A stretch of DNA of 20,971 bases from BOG-908 sp964247675 (GCA_964247675.1 CAXTVW010000052.1:1-20971), one strand, 5' to 3'. Counted from the first letter of the stretch, positions 1 to 7,796 are shown. The notes: generated from the sequence alone by a model not told the origin. Translations and numbers: made by a program.

Positions 1-75
1 CTGCCGCAAATGCGGGGTAGCAAAAGTTTTTTGGTTCTTTTTTTCAAAAAAGAACCGCTTTCTTCTTTCCTTCAG
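1..75. repeat. Intergenic composite repeat R1 (right half, cut by window start)
   Basis: Right half of the dispersed repeat. A short hairpin (CCGCA/TGCGG, 4-15) is followed by the conserved GCAAAAGTTTTTT block and a 22-nt arm at 34-55 whose ends are GTTC and GAAC around a T-run/A-run stem with a two-base loop. The left half lies outside the window or is absent. It ends about 13 bases before the purA start codon, so it forms most of the visible purA upstream region. Confidence 0.85.
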
Positions 76-88
76 GGCCACACAAAAA

Positions 89-1378
89 ATGCCAAACGTA
101 GCCGTAATAGGCGCCCAATGGGGCGACGAAGGAAAAGGCAAAGTCGTCGACTGGCTCGCCAGCCGTGCGGACATCGTCGTGCGCTTCCAGGGCGGCCACA
201 ACGCCGGACACACCCTTGTCGTCGGCAACCAGACCTACAAGCTCAGCCTGCTCCCCTCCGGCCTGGTGCGCGGCAAGCTCGGCATCATCGGCAACGGCGT
301 CGTCGTCGACCCCTGGGCGCTGCTCGCCGAAATCGCCCGCGTCGAGGCCCAGGGCCTGCGCGTGCCGCCAGACATGCTGCGCATCGCCGACAACGCCATC
401 CTAATCCTGCCTCTGCACGGCGCGCTGGACCGCGCCCGCGAAGCCGCCCGTGGCGACGCCAAGATCGGCACCACCGGCCGCGGCATCGGCCCCGCCTACG
501 AGGACAAGGTGGGCCGCCGCGCCATACGCGCCTGCGACCTCGCCGAACCCGAAACACTGTCCGCCAAGCTCGACGAGCTCCTCCTGCACCACAACACGCT
601 GCTACGCGGCCTGGGCGCCGAAACCTTCGAGAAGCAGGCCTTGCTCGACAGCCTACTCGAAATCGCCCCGAAGATCCTGCCGCATGTCGAACCGGTCTGG
701 GAACGCCTGGACGCCGCCAGGCGGGACGGCCGCCGTATCCTCTTCGAAGGCGCCCAGGCCGTGATGCTGGATGTGGACCACGGCACCTATCCCTTTGTCA
801 CCAGCAGCAACACGGTGGCCGCCACTGCCGCCTCAGGCAGCGGCATGGGCCCTTCCGCCGTCGGCTTCGTCCTCGGCATCGCCAAGGCCTACACCACCCG
901 CGTGGGCTCCGGCCCGTTCCCCTCCGAACTGCACGACGAGACCGGCCGCCAACTCGGCGAGCGCGGCCACGAGTTCGGCACCGTCACCGGCCGCCCCCGC
1001 CGCTGCGGCTGGTTCGACGCCGCCATGGTCCGCCAGGCGGTGAAAGTCGGCGGCATAGCCGGCCTGGCGCTCACCAAACTGGACGTGCTGGACGGCCTGG
1101 ACCAGCTGCAGATCTGCACCGGTTACGAGATCGCCGGCACGCGCGTCTCCCACCTTCCCGCAGCCTCTGGCGCCCAGGCCGCCGCCACCCCGATTTACGA
1201 AACGATAGAAGGCTGGCGAGACTCCACCCGCGGCGCCCGAAGCTGGGCCGACCTCCCCGCACAGGCGATAAAATACGTCCGTCGTATCGAAGAGCTCGTG
1301 GAAGCGCCTGTCACGTTGCTGTCCACAAGCCCGGAGCGCGACGACACGATCATGGTGCGTGATCCGTTTCAGGGCTGA
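89..1378 (+). CDS. purA: Adenylosuccinate synthetase
   Basis: Catalyses the GTP-dependent joining of IMP and aspartate to adenylosuccinate, the first committed step from IMP to AMP, in the cytoplasm. The 429-residue length is normal for the family. The N-terminal GTP-binding signature WGDEGKGK is at residues 11-18, with the catalytic Asp13. RFQGGHNAGHT follows with the catalytic His41, and TTGRGIGPAYEDK and the C-terminal TKLDVLDGL guanine-binding segment are also present. The ATG start gives the canonical MPNVAVIGAQWGDEGKGK opening. Only a weak AGGG lies upstream, about 11 bases away. The preceding DNA is repeat R1, and repeat R2 begins directly after the TGA stop, so the gene looks like a separate transcription unit on its 3' side. 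Five of its 23 isoleucines use ATA, unusual for such a GC-rich gene. Confidence 0.97.
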   Translation: MPNVAVIGAQWGDEGKGKVVDWLASRADIVVRFQGGHNAGHTLVVGNQTYKLSLLPSGLVRGKLGIIGNGVVVDPWALLAEIARVEAQGLRVPPDMLRIADNAILILPLHGALDRAREAARGDAKIGTTGRGIGPAYEDKVGRRAIRACDLAEPETLSAKLDELLLHHNTLLRGLGAETFEKQALLDSLLEIAPKILPHVEPVWERLDAARRDGRRILFEGAQAVMLDVDHGTYPFVTSSNTVAATAASGSGMGPSAVGFVLGIAKAYTTRVGSGPFPSELHDETGRQLGERGHEFGTVTGRPRRCGWFDAAMVRQAVKVGGIAGLALTKLDVLDGLDQLQICTGYEIAGTRVSHLPAASGAQAAATPIYETIEGWRDSTRGARSWADLPAQAIKYVRRIEELVEAPVTLLSTSPERDDTIMVRDPFQG

Positions 1379-1538
1379 AAGGAAGCAAGCAGTTCTTTCT
1401 AGAAAAAAAGAACCAAAAACTTTCATCTGTCCGCACCTGCAGCAACATCGCTCTTCCAACAAAACACGCATGCTGCAGATGCGGAGAGATAAAAATCTTT
1501 TGCTTCTTTTCTTCAGAAAAGAAGGCCTTGCCTTCCTT
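1379..1538. repeat. Intergenic composite repeat R2 (full copy)
   Basis: Begins right after the purA stop. The left arm (1392-1413, GTTC...GAAC) has two internal mismatches. The right arm (1503-1524, CTTC...GAAG) is a perfect 10-bp stem with a TC loop. Between them is a long hairpin formed by TCCGCACCTGCAGCA and TGCTGCAGATGCGGA, with one mismatch in 15. The outer ends read AAGGAAGCAAGC and GCCTTGCCTTCCTT. Bases 1539-1574, between the repeat and the next start codon, are pyrimidine-rich with no Shine-Dalgarno sequence. Confidence 0.88.
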
Positions 1539-1574
1539 AACCCCCGTTAAACCTCCACCCCCTACCCTGCCCCC

Positions 1575-3524
1575 ATGGAACACGGCCTGATCGCAGGTTT
1601 CTACCGCATAGACCCCGCCCAACAGGCCCCAACCCTGCAAGGCGGCTTCCGCGCCCACGTCGTCACTGACCGTCGGGAACCCACAACCAAGCTCATCGCC
1701 ATCGAAGCCAAGCCGGACCAGCCAGTCCGTCCCCGCATAACCCTCGCCCGCAGCGGCCTGCCCGTCCCCCACGCCGTGCTTCCCGTCGATTACGGCCCCG
1801 GCACGGACCTCGCCGGCCGCGCCGGCTGGTTCGCCGTTGGCGAGGCACCGCCCGGCACCCCGCTCGGCCTCGCCGCACCCTGGCGCGAAGCCGAACTGAT
1901 GGCCTGCGTGCTGGCCCCCGCCGCCGCAGCCCTCGCCGCCCTCCAGCAGCGCGGCCTGACCCACCGCGCCATCAACCCGGACAATATTTTCCGCGCCGCC
2001 GCCCGGGACGCAATTACGCTGGGCCCGTTCTGGGCCGCCCCGCCCGCCAGCCTGCAACCCGCCGTCTACGAGCCGCCCTACATGGCCCGCTGCCTCCCCG
2101 CCGCCCGCGGCGAGGGCAGCATCGCGGATGACATCTACGCCCTGGGCGTCACCCTTCTCTCCCTCCATCTCGGCCGCCCCCCACTGGCCAACCTGGATGA
2201 CGCCGCCGTCCTGCGCCGCAAACTCGAACTCGGCAGCTTTGACGCCCTGACCGCCGACACCCCCCTGCCGCCTCTCCTGTCGGACCTCCTGCGCGGCATG
2301 CTCGCCGAAGACCCCGACCACCGTCCCTCGCCCGCCCTCCTCGCCCGCCCGGAACAGGCGCGCGCGCGCCGCGTGGCCGCCCGCCCCCCGCGTCGCGCCC
2401 AGATCGCGCTCGATCTCGGCGGCGGCATGCGCGTCTGGTCGGCGCGGGAGCTGGCGCTCGGCCTCGGCCTGCAGCCCGAACGCGGCTACGCTCTGCTCAA
2501 GACCGGCGACGTCGAGCGCTGGATACGCCGGTCCTTGGGTGACCCCCAGCTCGGCATGCGCGTGGAGGAAATCACCCGCCGCGGTGATGCCACCAGTTCG
2601 GACGAGCCACGCCAACAGGGCCAGATCGTCATGCGCAGCATCGCCGCAATCGATCCCCTGGCCCCGCTCGTCTGGCGCGGCATCGCCGTGCAGCCGGACG
2701 GGATCGGCCCGGCGCTGGCCAACGCCACGCCCGAGGTGCTCTCCACCCTGACCGAGATCGTCGCCGCCGAAGCCGTCACCCAGTTCGCCGCCGCCAGCTA
2801 CCGCCGCCAGGACAACCCCGGCCTGCGCGAGGAGCAGCGCGAGTGGCGTACCTGGCTGGCCGCACGCGGCCCCGCCGGCGGTGTCCGCCGCCTCTCCTAC
2901 GGCATGAACCCCCTGCTCGCCTGCGCCTCCCCCCTGCTGTCCGGCCACATGGTGATACGCGCCCCCGAACTGCTGCCCGCTCTGGACGCCGCGTCCGCCA
3001 CCGCCGACCGCAACCGCCCGCCGATCGATGGCCACATCGCCGCCTTCCTCGTCTCCCGCGTGGATACAACCCTGGCCGGCGACCTGCCCCACCTCGCCAG
3101 CTTTGCCGGCGACTCCGAACGCCTGTCCGTCCTGCGCCTGTTCGCCCGCCTGCAGAATCGCCTGAACCCGGGCCGCTTGCCCGGCCTGGCCGGCTGGCTC
3201 ATCTCCTCCGGCCTGGCCGGCGTATCGGACTGGCGCAGCCAGCGCACCCGCGCCGCCCTGCAGGAGAACCTGCGCCAGGCCGCCGCTGACGGCCAGATCG
3301 GCCGCATGGCCGAACTGCTGGACGACGAACCCGCCCGCGTCGCAGACCGCAAAGGCGCCGAACAGGCCGCCGCCCGCATAGCGTCGCTGGAAGCCGCCCT
3401 GGCCCGGATCACCGAAGACGCCCCCATGCGCCACCGCTCCGCCCAGCTCCTCGGCCACGAACTCGTCACCGGCGCCGGCCTGCTCGCCAGCCTGGGCGCC
3501 GCCGTGGCGCTGGCCGTCCATTGA
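1575..3524 (+). CDS. Degenerate Ser/Thr kinase-like protein (pseudokinase)
   Basis: A 649-residue protein whose residues about 85-250 follow the C-lobe of Hanks-type kinases. The catalytic loop reads THRAINPDNIF (129-139), where HRDxKxxN would be expected, so the catalytic Asp and following Lys are replaced while the last Asn is kept. No DFG follows; the matching place reads TLGPFWAAPP. An APE-like YEPPYM (165-170) and the helix-F pattern DDIYALGVTLLSLHLGRPPL (185-204) remain, and no glycine loop is evident. I therefore infer a non-catalytic kinase fold acting as a binding or scaffold module. The remaining 400 residues match no domain I recognise and are rich in Ala, Arg and Leu; a hydrophobic stretch (about 630-648) at the very C-terminus could anchor it in the membrane. 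The ATG start has no Shine-Dalgarno sequence, and repeat R2 ends 36 bases upstream. The stop TGA shares one base with the next gene's ATG, indicating translational coupling. Confidence 0.8.
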   Translation: MEHGLIAGFYRIDPAQQAPTLQGGFRAHVVTDRREPTTKLIAIEAKPDQPVRPRITLARSGLPVPHAVLPVDYGPGTDLAGRAGWFAVGEAPPGTPLGLAAPWREAELMACVLAPAAAALAALQQRGLTHRAINPDNIFRAAARDAITLGPFWAAPPASLQPAVYEPPYMARCLPAARGEGSIADDIYALGVTLLSLHLGRPPLANLDDAAVLRRKLELGSFDALTADTPLPPLLSDLLRGMLAEDPDHRPSPALLARPEQARARRVAARPPRRAQIALDLGGGMRVWSARELALGLGLQPERGYALLKTGDVERWIRRSLGDPQLGMRVEEITRRGDATSSDEPRQQGQIVMRSIAAIDPLAPLVWRGIAVQPDGIGPALANATPEVLSTLTEIVAAEAVTQFAAASYRRQDNPGLREEQREWRTWLAARGPAGGVRRLSYGMNPLLACASPLLSGHMVIRAPELLPALDAASATADRNRPPIDGHIAAFLVSRVDTTLAGDLPHLASFAGDSERLSVLRLFARLQNRLNPGRLPGLAGWLISSGLAGVSDWRSQRTRAALQENLRQAAADGQIGRMAELLDDEPARVADRKGAEQAAARIASLEAALARITEDAPMRHRSAQLLGHELVTGAGLLASLGAAVALAVH

Positions 3525-3979
3525 TGGACGCCGCCGTCAAACCCGCCGCCCCGGCCGCGAAGGGATCCGTCATCTGGATCCAGGGCCTGGCCTGCGGCGC
3601 CCTCCTCACCTTCGCCGCGCCAACAGGCCTCGTCCTGGCAACCCTGCTCGCCCCCGCCATCGCCTGCGCCCTCGGCGAAAAAGGTGCCACCGGCAGCGCC
3701 ACCCGCGCCGTCGCCCTCTGCTGCGCCGCGGCCACGCTTTCACCGCTCTGGCACCTCTGGATGCAGGGAGACAGCATGGATGCGGCGCTGGACGCCCTCT
3801 CGAACCCGCTCACCCTCGTTACCGCCTGGGGCGCCGGCGCCTGCGCCTGGGCGCTCTGTCAGGTCGTCCCCGTCATCCTGCGTACCGCGTGGGAAGCCAG
3901 CGAAGCCGCCCGCGCCCGCATCCTGCAGAATGAGCTAACCCGCACGCGGGAAGAATGGGACCTGCCGGCCGAGAGCTGA
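3524..3979 (+). CDS. Small polytopic membrane protein, unknown function
   Basis: A protein of about 151 residues that I do not recognise. An Ala/Pro-rich start is followed by about three hydrophobic segments (roughly residues 17-50, 60-80 and 90-120), then a charged C-terminal tail containing ARARILQNELTRTREEW, likely helical. The ATG overlaps the last base of the upstream pseudokinase stop (TGATG), so the two are very likely made together. A TTG one codon earlier is possible but less likely. The sensible inference is a membrane partner of the pseudokinase. Repeat R3 starts about 20 bases after the stop. Codon use is like that of its neighbours. Confidence 0.8.
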   Translation: MDAAVKPAAPAAKGSVIWIQGLACGALLTFAAPTGLVLATLLAPAIACALGEKGATGSATRAVALCCAAATLSPLWHLWMQGDSMDAALDALSNPLTLVTAWGAGACAWALCQVVPVILRTAWEASEAARARILQNELTRTREEWDLPAES

Positions 3980-3999
3980 CATTCGGCGGCCCTAATTCC

Positions 4000-4141
4000 G
4001 GAAAGCAAGCAAGGCCTTCTTTTTTGAAAAAAAGAAGCAAAAAACTTTTGCTCCCTGTCGGCGAACGCATCAGCGTTCGCTACCAGGAACCAAAAGTTTT
4101 TTGCTTCTTTTCCTTAGACACACTGCTTGGCGTGGCTTGCC
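4000..4141. repeat. Intergenic composite repeat R3 (right arm degraded)
   Basis: Sits between two convergent genes and abuts the rpoH stop codon. The left arm (4016-4037, CTTC...GAAG) is intact. The centre has an 8-bp hairpin GCGAACGC/GCGTTCGC unlike the other copies, flanked by remnants of the CCCTGTCGG stem. The right arm (about 4104-4125) starts as GCTTCTTTTCC but then loses its A-rich complement, so it no longer folds. Position and structure suit a bidirectional terminator. Confidence 0.83.
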
Positions 4142-5026
4142 TTAGGCCGCCTGAGCCATCCGGCGCTCGGCAACCTGCATGCGCATCGCCTTCTGTAGCT
4201 TCTCGAACGCCCGCACCTCGATCTGCCGCACGCGCTCGCGGCTGATGTTGTACTGCTGCGAAAGCTCCTCGAGCGTCGTCGGGTTGTCCTTCAGCCGCCG
4301 CTCGATGAGGATGTGGCGCTCCCGATCGTTCAGCGACGTCAGCGCACCACCCAGCAACGCCTTGCGTCCCGAAAGCTCCTCGCGCTCGGCAAGCTCACTC
4401 TCCTGGCTCTCGCCCTCATCGACCAGCCAGTCCTGCCACTCGCCCTCGCTATCGGCGCGAACCGGCGCGTTCAGGCTGTGGTCCGGCGCCGCCAGGCGAC
4501 GGTTCATGCTGACTACGTCCTGCTCCGGTACACCCAGCGTGGTGGCGATCTTGGACACGTGCTCCGGACGCAGATCGCCGTCTTCGATCGCCTGCATCTG
4601 GCCCTTCAGCCGGCGCAGGTTGAAGAACAGCTTCTTCTGCGCCGCGGTCGTGCCCATTTTCACCAGGGACCAGCTATGCAGGATGTATTCCTGGATGGCC
4701 GCGCGTATCCACCACATCGCGTAGGTCGCCAGGCGGAAGCCCCGATCCGGATCGAAGCGCTTAACGGCCTGCATCATGCCGACATTGCCCTCGCTGATCA
4801 GCTCGCCCACCGGCAAGCCATATCCGCGGTAGCCCATGGCGATCTTGGCCACCAGACGAAGATGCGAGGTCACCAGCTTGTGGGCGGCCTTCATGTCTTC
4901 CTTGTCGCGCCACGCATGGGAGAGCGACAGCTCCTCCTCAGGCGTGAGCATCGGAAACTTGCGTATCTCCTGCAGATAGCGGGAGAGGTTGCCTTCAGGG
5001 GCAACATTTACAAAAGCTGCAGCCAT
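4142..5026 (-). CDS. rpoH: RNA polymerase heat-shock sigma factor (RpoH, sigma-32 type)
   Basis: A group 3 sigma-70-family factor directing RNA polymerase to heat-shock promoters; 294 residues, normal for RpoH. Region 1.2/2.1 begins SRYLQEIRKFPMLTPEEE (about 15-32). Region 2.4 is FRLATYAMWWIRAAIQEY (97-114). The RpoH-specific box reads QKKLFFNLR (130-138), distinguishing it from RpoD. Region 4 with its helix-turn-helix is LTSLNDRERHILIERRL through ISRERVRQIEVRAFEKL. The start is ATG at 5026 rather than the in-frame GTG at 5044, because a perfect AAGGAG lies 7 bases before the ATG and the protein then begins MAAAFVNVAPEGNLSRYL. A long leader of about 180 bases separates it from a sigma-70-like promoter at 5214-5242. 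rluD lies just upstream on the same strand. Confidence 0.96.
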   Translation of the reverse strand: MAAAFVNVAPEGNLSRYLQEIRKFPMLTPEEELSLSHAWRDKEDMKAAHKLVTSHLRLVAKIAMGYRGYGLPVGELISEGNVGMMQAVKRFDPDRGFRLATYAMWWIRAAIQEYILHSWSLVKMGTTAAQKKLFFNLRRLKGQMQAIEDGDLRPEHVSKIATTLGVPEQDVVSMNRRLAAPDHSLNAPVRADSEGEWQDWLVDEGESQESELAEREELSGRKALLGGALTSLNDRERHILIERRLKDNPTTLEELSQQYNISRERVRQIEVRAFEKLQKAMRMQVAERRMAQAA

Positions 5027-5033
5027 AAAACGG

Positions 5034-5039
5034 CTCCTT
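5034..5039 (-). promoter_or_regulatory. Shine-Dalgarno of rpoH
   Basis: AAGGAG on the minus strand, 7 bases before the ATG at 5026. It decides the rpoH start in favour of this ATG over the upstream GTG. It is the strongest ribosome-binding site noticed in the window. Confidence 0.85.
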
Positions 5040-5213
5040 CTCACCCGGCGACGGCATCCGGTTACTGCCCATTACGGCGCAGCACGGCATACGGTTTCGG
5101 GTAACACCCTGTGGAGCGCGAGGACGTTATCGCGCGGACCAGCCGGATCCCTGAAAAAGGCAACCCCGCGCCGCGGACGAAGGTGCAACACGCCCGCTGC
5201 ACCGACAGCTATT

Positions 5214-5242
5214 CTGATACAGGACCCCGCAGGTCCTGTCAA
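5214..5242 (-). promoter_or_regulatory. Predicted sigma-70-type promoter upstream of rpoH
   Basis: On the minus strand TTGACA (5237-5242) is followed after exactly 17 bases by TATCAG (5214-5219). The -35 is consensus and the -10 is a fair match. Transcription would start near 5207, giving a leader of about 180 bases. The spacer is almost entirely occupied by a palindrome (5219-5239), which makes regulation by a DNA-binding protein plausible. No clear sigma-32 promoter was seen in the 5027-5289 gap. Confidence 0.6.
5219..5239. promoter_or_regulatory. Palindrome between the -35 and -10 of the rpoH promoter (operator candidate)
   Basis: ACAGGACC and GGTCCTGT form a perfect 8-bp inverted repeat separated by 5 bases. 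It overlaps the last bases of the -35, the spacer and the first base of the -10. There is no T-run on either side, so it is not a typical intrinsic terminator for rluD. Confidence 0.5.
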
Positions 5243-5289
5243 ACACTAGCAAGGTTTATGAAACGTTTGTCACGCGCAAGTGAACGCAG

Positions 5290-6255
5290 TTAACTTTCAG
5301 AGAGCATCCCTAACAACCCGCTAAAATCCGCCGGCAAAGGCGTCTCGAACCGCATCTCGTGCCCGGTCGCCGGATGCCGGAAACCCAGCACCGCCGCATG
5401 CAGCGCCTGCCGCGGGAAGTCGAGCAACCGCCCGCGCGCCGGCTCCGGCACCCCCCGGCTGACCGCCGGTATCCGCCGCAGATACACCGGATCGCCCACC
5501 ACCGGATGCCCGGCCGAGGCCAGATGCACCCTGATCTGGTGCGTCCGCCCTGTCGCCAGGTGGCACTCCAGCAGGCTCGCCGCCGCATGATACACCGCCG
5601 TGGTGCGATACCGCGTCAGTGCCGGCTTGCCCCCTCGCGTCACCAGCGCCATCCGCTTCCTGTCCCGCGGGTCCCGCCCGATCGCCGCCTCGATCGCGCC
5701 GGTGGCCGGCGCCGGCAGCCCCCACACCAGCGCCACATACGCCCGCTCGATGTCGCGCGCCGCGAACTTCGCCGACAGTGCCGCCAGCGCCTGCTCCGTC
5801 TTGGCAACCACCATCACGCCGGACGTGTCCCGGTCCAGCCGGTGCACGATCCCCGGCCGCCGCTCCCCGCCGATCCCCGGCAGGCTGTCCCCGCAATGCG
5901 CGAGCAGCGCGTTCACCAGCGTGCCGTCCTCGTGCCCGGGCGCCGGATGCACCACCAGCCCCGCCGGCTTGTCCAGCACGATCAGATGCCGGTCCTCGTG
6001 CAGAATAGTGAACGGGATCGCCTGCGCCTGCGGCACTGCGTCCACCACCGCCGGCGGCGTCAGCTCATACGCGCCCCCCGCCCGCACCGGATCGGCCGGT
6101 GCCGTGAACACCGTCCCGTCCCGCGTCGCCCGCCCCGCCTCGATCAGCGATTTCACCCTGGACCGCGACAACGTGCCAATAGCCTCGGCAAGATAACGGT
6201 CCGCCCGTTGTCCGGCGGCTTCAGGCGGGGCGATCAGGCGGAAGATTTCGGGCAT
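5290..6255 (-). CDS. rluD: RluA-family 23S rRNA pseudouridine synthase (RluD-like)
   Basis: Converts uridines of 23S rRNA to pseudouridine; RluD acts on the helix 69 loop (positions 1911, 1915 and 1917 in E. coli). An N-terminal S4-type RNA-binding domain (about residues 15-65, with RADRYLAEAIGTLSRSRVKSLIEAG) precedes the catalytic domain. The hallmark HRLDRDTSG is at 138-146, with the catalytic Asp at 141. LDKPAGLVVHPAPGH (about 94-108) and GRTHQIRVHLASAGHPVVGDPVY are also typical. At 321 residues the length is normal. I chose ATG at 6255, giving MPEIFRLIAPPEAAGQRAD. An in-frame TTG at 6288 would make the gene collide with the divergent start of the next gene. RluA and RluC are alternatives within the same family, but the S4 domain and location beside rpoH favour RluD. 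Confidence 0.9.
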   Translation of the reverse strand: MPEIFRLIAPPEAAGQRADRYLAEAIGTLSRSRVKSLIEAGRATRDGTVFTAPADPVRAGGAYELTPPAVVDAVPQAQAIPFTILHEDRHLIVLDKPAGLVVHPAPGHEDGTLVNALLAHCGDSLPGIGGERRPGIVHRLDRDTSGVMVVAKTEQALAALSAKFAARDIERAYVALVWGLPAPATGAIEAAIGRDPRDRKRMALVTRGGKPALTRYRTTAVYHAAASLLECHLATGRTHQIRVHLASAGHPVVGDPVYLRRIPAVSRGVPEPARGRLLDFPRQALHAAVLGFRHPATGHEMRFETPLPADFSGLLGMLSES

Positions 6256-6287
6256 GGTGCCCGACACATAGGGAGTTCGGGAGAACA

Positions 6288-6539
6288 ATGCGCGCGATGA
6301 TGGCTCTGGTCGTAGGAATGGGCGTGCTGATCGTGGCCGGCGTCGCCGTCGTCGCCGTCACCATCATAGGCCGCATGGCGCCGCACACGCCCAAGGTCAC
6401 CGTCACCCTGGACGAGCCGGCCGGCACCCACATCGCTGGCGTCACCGCACTCGGCGACCACATGGCCGTGGTCCTGCAAGGCGGCGGACCGGACCGAATC
6501 GTGGTGGTGCAGGCGGGGGCGGTGCGGCTGAAGCAGTAG
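6288..6539 (+). CDS. Small single-pass membrane protein (possibly DUF6476-like)
   Basis: An 83-residue protein with one strong N-terminal transmembrane helix (about residues 4-28, MMALVVGMGVLIVAGVAVVAV). A small beta-rich domain follows, with repeated V/T/I segments (VTVTLDEPAG, HMAVVLQGGG, RIVVVQAGAV). The topology suggests a membrane-anchored domain on the outer face. It resembles the short proteins found next to rluD in many Alphaproteobacteria, which I recall as DUF6476; this is from memory and not verified. GGGAG lies just upstream of the ATG. It is divergent from rluD with 32 bases between starts, so they probably share a control region. Repeat R4 follows the stop immediately. Confidence 0.75.
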   Translation: MRAMMALVVGMGVLIVAGVAVVAVTIIGRMAPHTPKVTVTLDEPAGTHIAGVTALGDHMAVVLQGGGPDRIVVVQAGAVRLKQ

Positions 6540-6682
6540 AAGCAAGCAAGGCCTTCTTTTTTGGAAAAAAGAAGCAAAAAACTTTTATCTGTTTTAGGTT
6601 CGTTTCGTTTCAGCGTTCCGCGACAGCGCCAGCAAAAGCTTTTTGCTTCTTTTTCTCGAAAAAGAAGGCCTTGCTTTCTTCC
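6540..6682. repeat. Intergenic composite repeat R4 (both arms intact, weak centre)
   Basis: Starts at the base after the upstream stop. The left arm 6553-6574 is CTTC...GAAG with a GG loop. The right arm 6646-6667 is a perfect 10-bp stem whose closing pair is C-G (6655/6658) instead of the usual T-A. The central GC hairpin of other copies is not convincingly formed here (only a poor CTGT/ACAG pairing). It ends about 20 bases before the next start codon. Confidence 0.85.
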
Positions 6683-6702
6683 TCACGCCGGAAACTCACC
6701 TC

Positions 6703-7782
6703 ATGCGCAAGTCGCTCCGCCTCTCCGAACGATGGTTCAACCGAGGCCTCTGGCTCGTGGCGCTCGTGTTCGCCTTCTGCCTCATCGGCCTGGGCAGCAT
6801 CGTGGTGGGCGATCTGCCCCATGTCGAACGCCAGGCCGAGCGGGATGACTTCCTGGACCAGGCCGCGGCACAGCCGCTCCGCCAGGCGATCGACCGGGCC
6901 AAGCGCGCCCAGGAAGACGCCACCAGCGCCGGCGAACAGACCGCCCTGAAGCTCCAGGCCGCGCAGCAATCCTACACCACCGCCAAGGAGGCGTTCGGCA
7001 GTTGGCTGGAGACCCGCAAGGCCACCAATCTGCCAAGCCAGGACCGGGACCTGATCGCCCGCACACAGGCGCTGGACGCCCTCAACGCCGCCCGCATCGC
7101 CGCGCAGCATACGGCAGACGCGCAAAGCCAGGCGGTGCTGGACGCGCAACAGGCACAGAACGCAGCCGAAGCCAGGCTCGACACCCTCGAAACGGGCGCT
7201 GAAAGCCGCCTCCTCGCCGCCAACAGCCGCGCGGAACTCCGCGTCTTCGGCTACCGGCTCGCCCTCACGCTGCCACTGCTCGGCATCGCCGGATGGCTGT
7301 TCGCGCGCAAGCGCCAATCGACATGGTGGCCCTTCGTCTGGGGCTTCATCCTCTTCGCGCTGTTCACCTTCTTCGTCGAACTCGTGCCCTATCTGCCGAG
7401 CTACGGCGGCTACGTTCATTACGGAGTGGGCCTGCTCATCACCGTCCTCGTCGGCCGCTACACCATCGTGTCGCTCAACCGCTACATCGCCCGGCAGAGA
7501 GCCGCCGAACAATTGCCGGACCAGATACGCCGCGAAGAACTGGACTACGACACGGCTTTGACCCGGCTCGCGAAAACCGTATGTCCCGGCTGCGAAAGGC
7601 CGATCGACCTGCAGAACACGGCGAACGATTTCTGCCCGCATTGCGGCATCGGCGTGTTCGACCATTGCGGCGCCTGCACGGCCCGCAAGAGCGCCTTTGC
7701 CCGGTTCTGCCACGCCTGCGGCACACCGGCGGACGCGATAGCGCCGGGACCAAGCCAACCTCAGAATATTGCAAGCCAATAG
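6703..7782 (+). CDS. Membrane protein with coiled coil and C-terminal double zinc ribbon
   Basis: A 359-residue protein; no named family recognised. TM1 is at about residues 16-36. A long Ala/Gln/Glu/Arg-rich segment at about 55-175, predicted coiled coil, probably sits in the periplasm. TM2-TM4 are at about 183-200, 208-226 and 235-255. The C-terminal tail, cytoplasmic if there are four helices, carries four Cys pairs, CPGC (294/297), CPHC (311/314), CGAC (322/325) and CHAC (336/339), the layout of a double zinc ribbon. Such ribbons usually mediate protein or nucleic-acid contact. I chose the ATG at 6703 (MRKSLRLSERWFNRG) because the earlier in-frame start at 6643 lies inside repeat R4. The Shine-Dalgarno sequence is weak. 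It ends 14 bases before the convergent sulfotransferase-like gene. Confidence 0.82.
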   Translation: MRKSLRLSERWFNRGLWLVALVFAFCLIGLGSIVVGDLPHVERQAERDDFLDQAAAQPLRQAIDRAKRAQEDATSAGEQTALKLQAAQQSYTTAKEAFGSWLETRKATNLPSQDRDLIARTQALDALNAARIAAQHTADAQSQAVLDAQQAQNAAEARLDTLETGAESRLLAANSRAELRVFGYRLALTLPLLGIAGWLFARKRQSTWWPFVWGFILFALFTFFVELVPYLPSYGGYVHYGVGLLITVLVGRYTIVSLNRYIARQRAAEQLPDQIRREELDYDTALTRLAKTVCPGCERPIDLQNTANDFCPHCGIGVFDHCGACTARKSAFARFCHACGTPADAIAPGPSQPQNIASQ

Positions 7783-7796
7783 CCACGCGTTTCCAC

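Noticed and set aside
1350..3521. 723-codon minus-strand open frame opposite the pseudokinase
   Set aside because: Low-complexity Gly/Ala/Gln translation, a mirror of the C-rich third positions of the plus-strand gene; it also runs through repeat R2.
5027..5044. Longer rpoH start at GTG 5044
   Set aside because: AAGGAG would fall inside the coding region; the ATG at 5026 has ideal spacing and gives the expected N-terminus.
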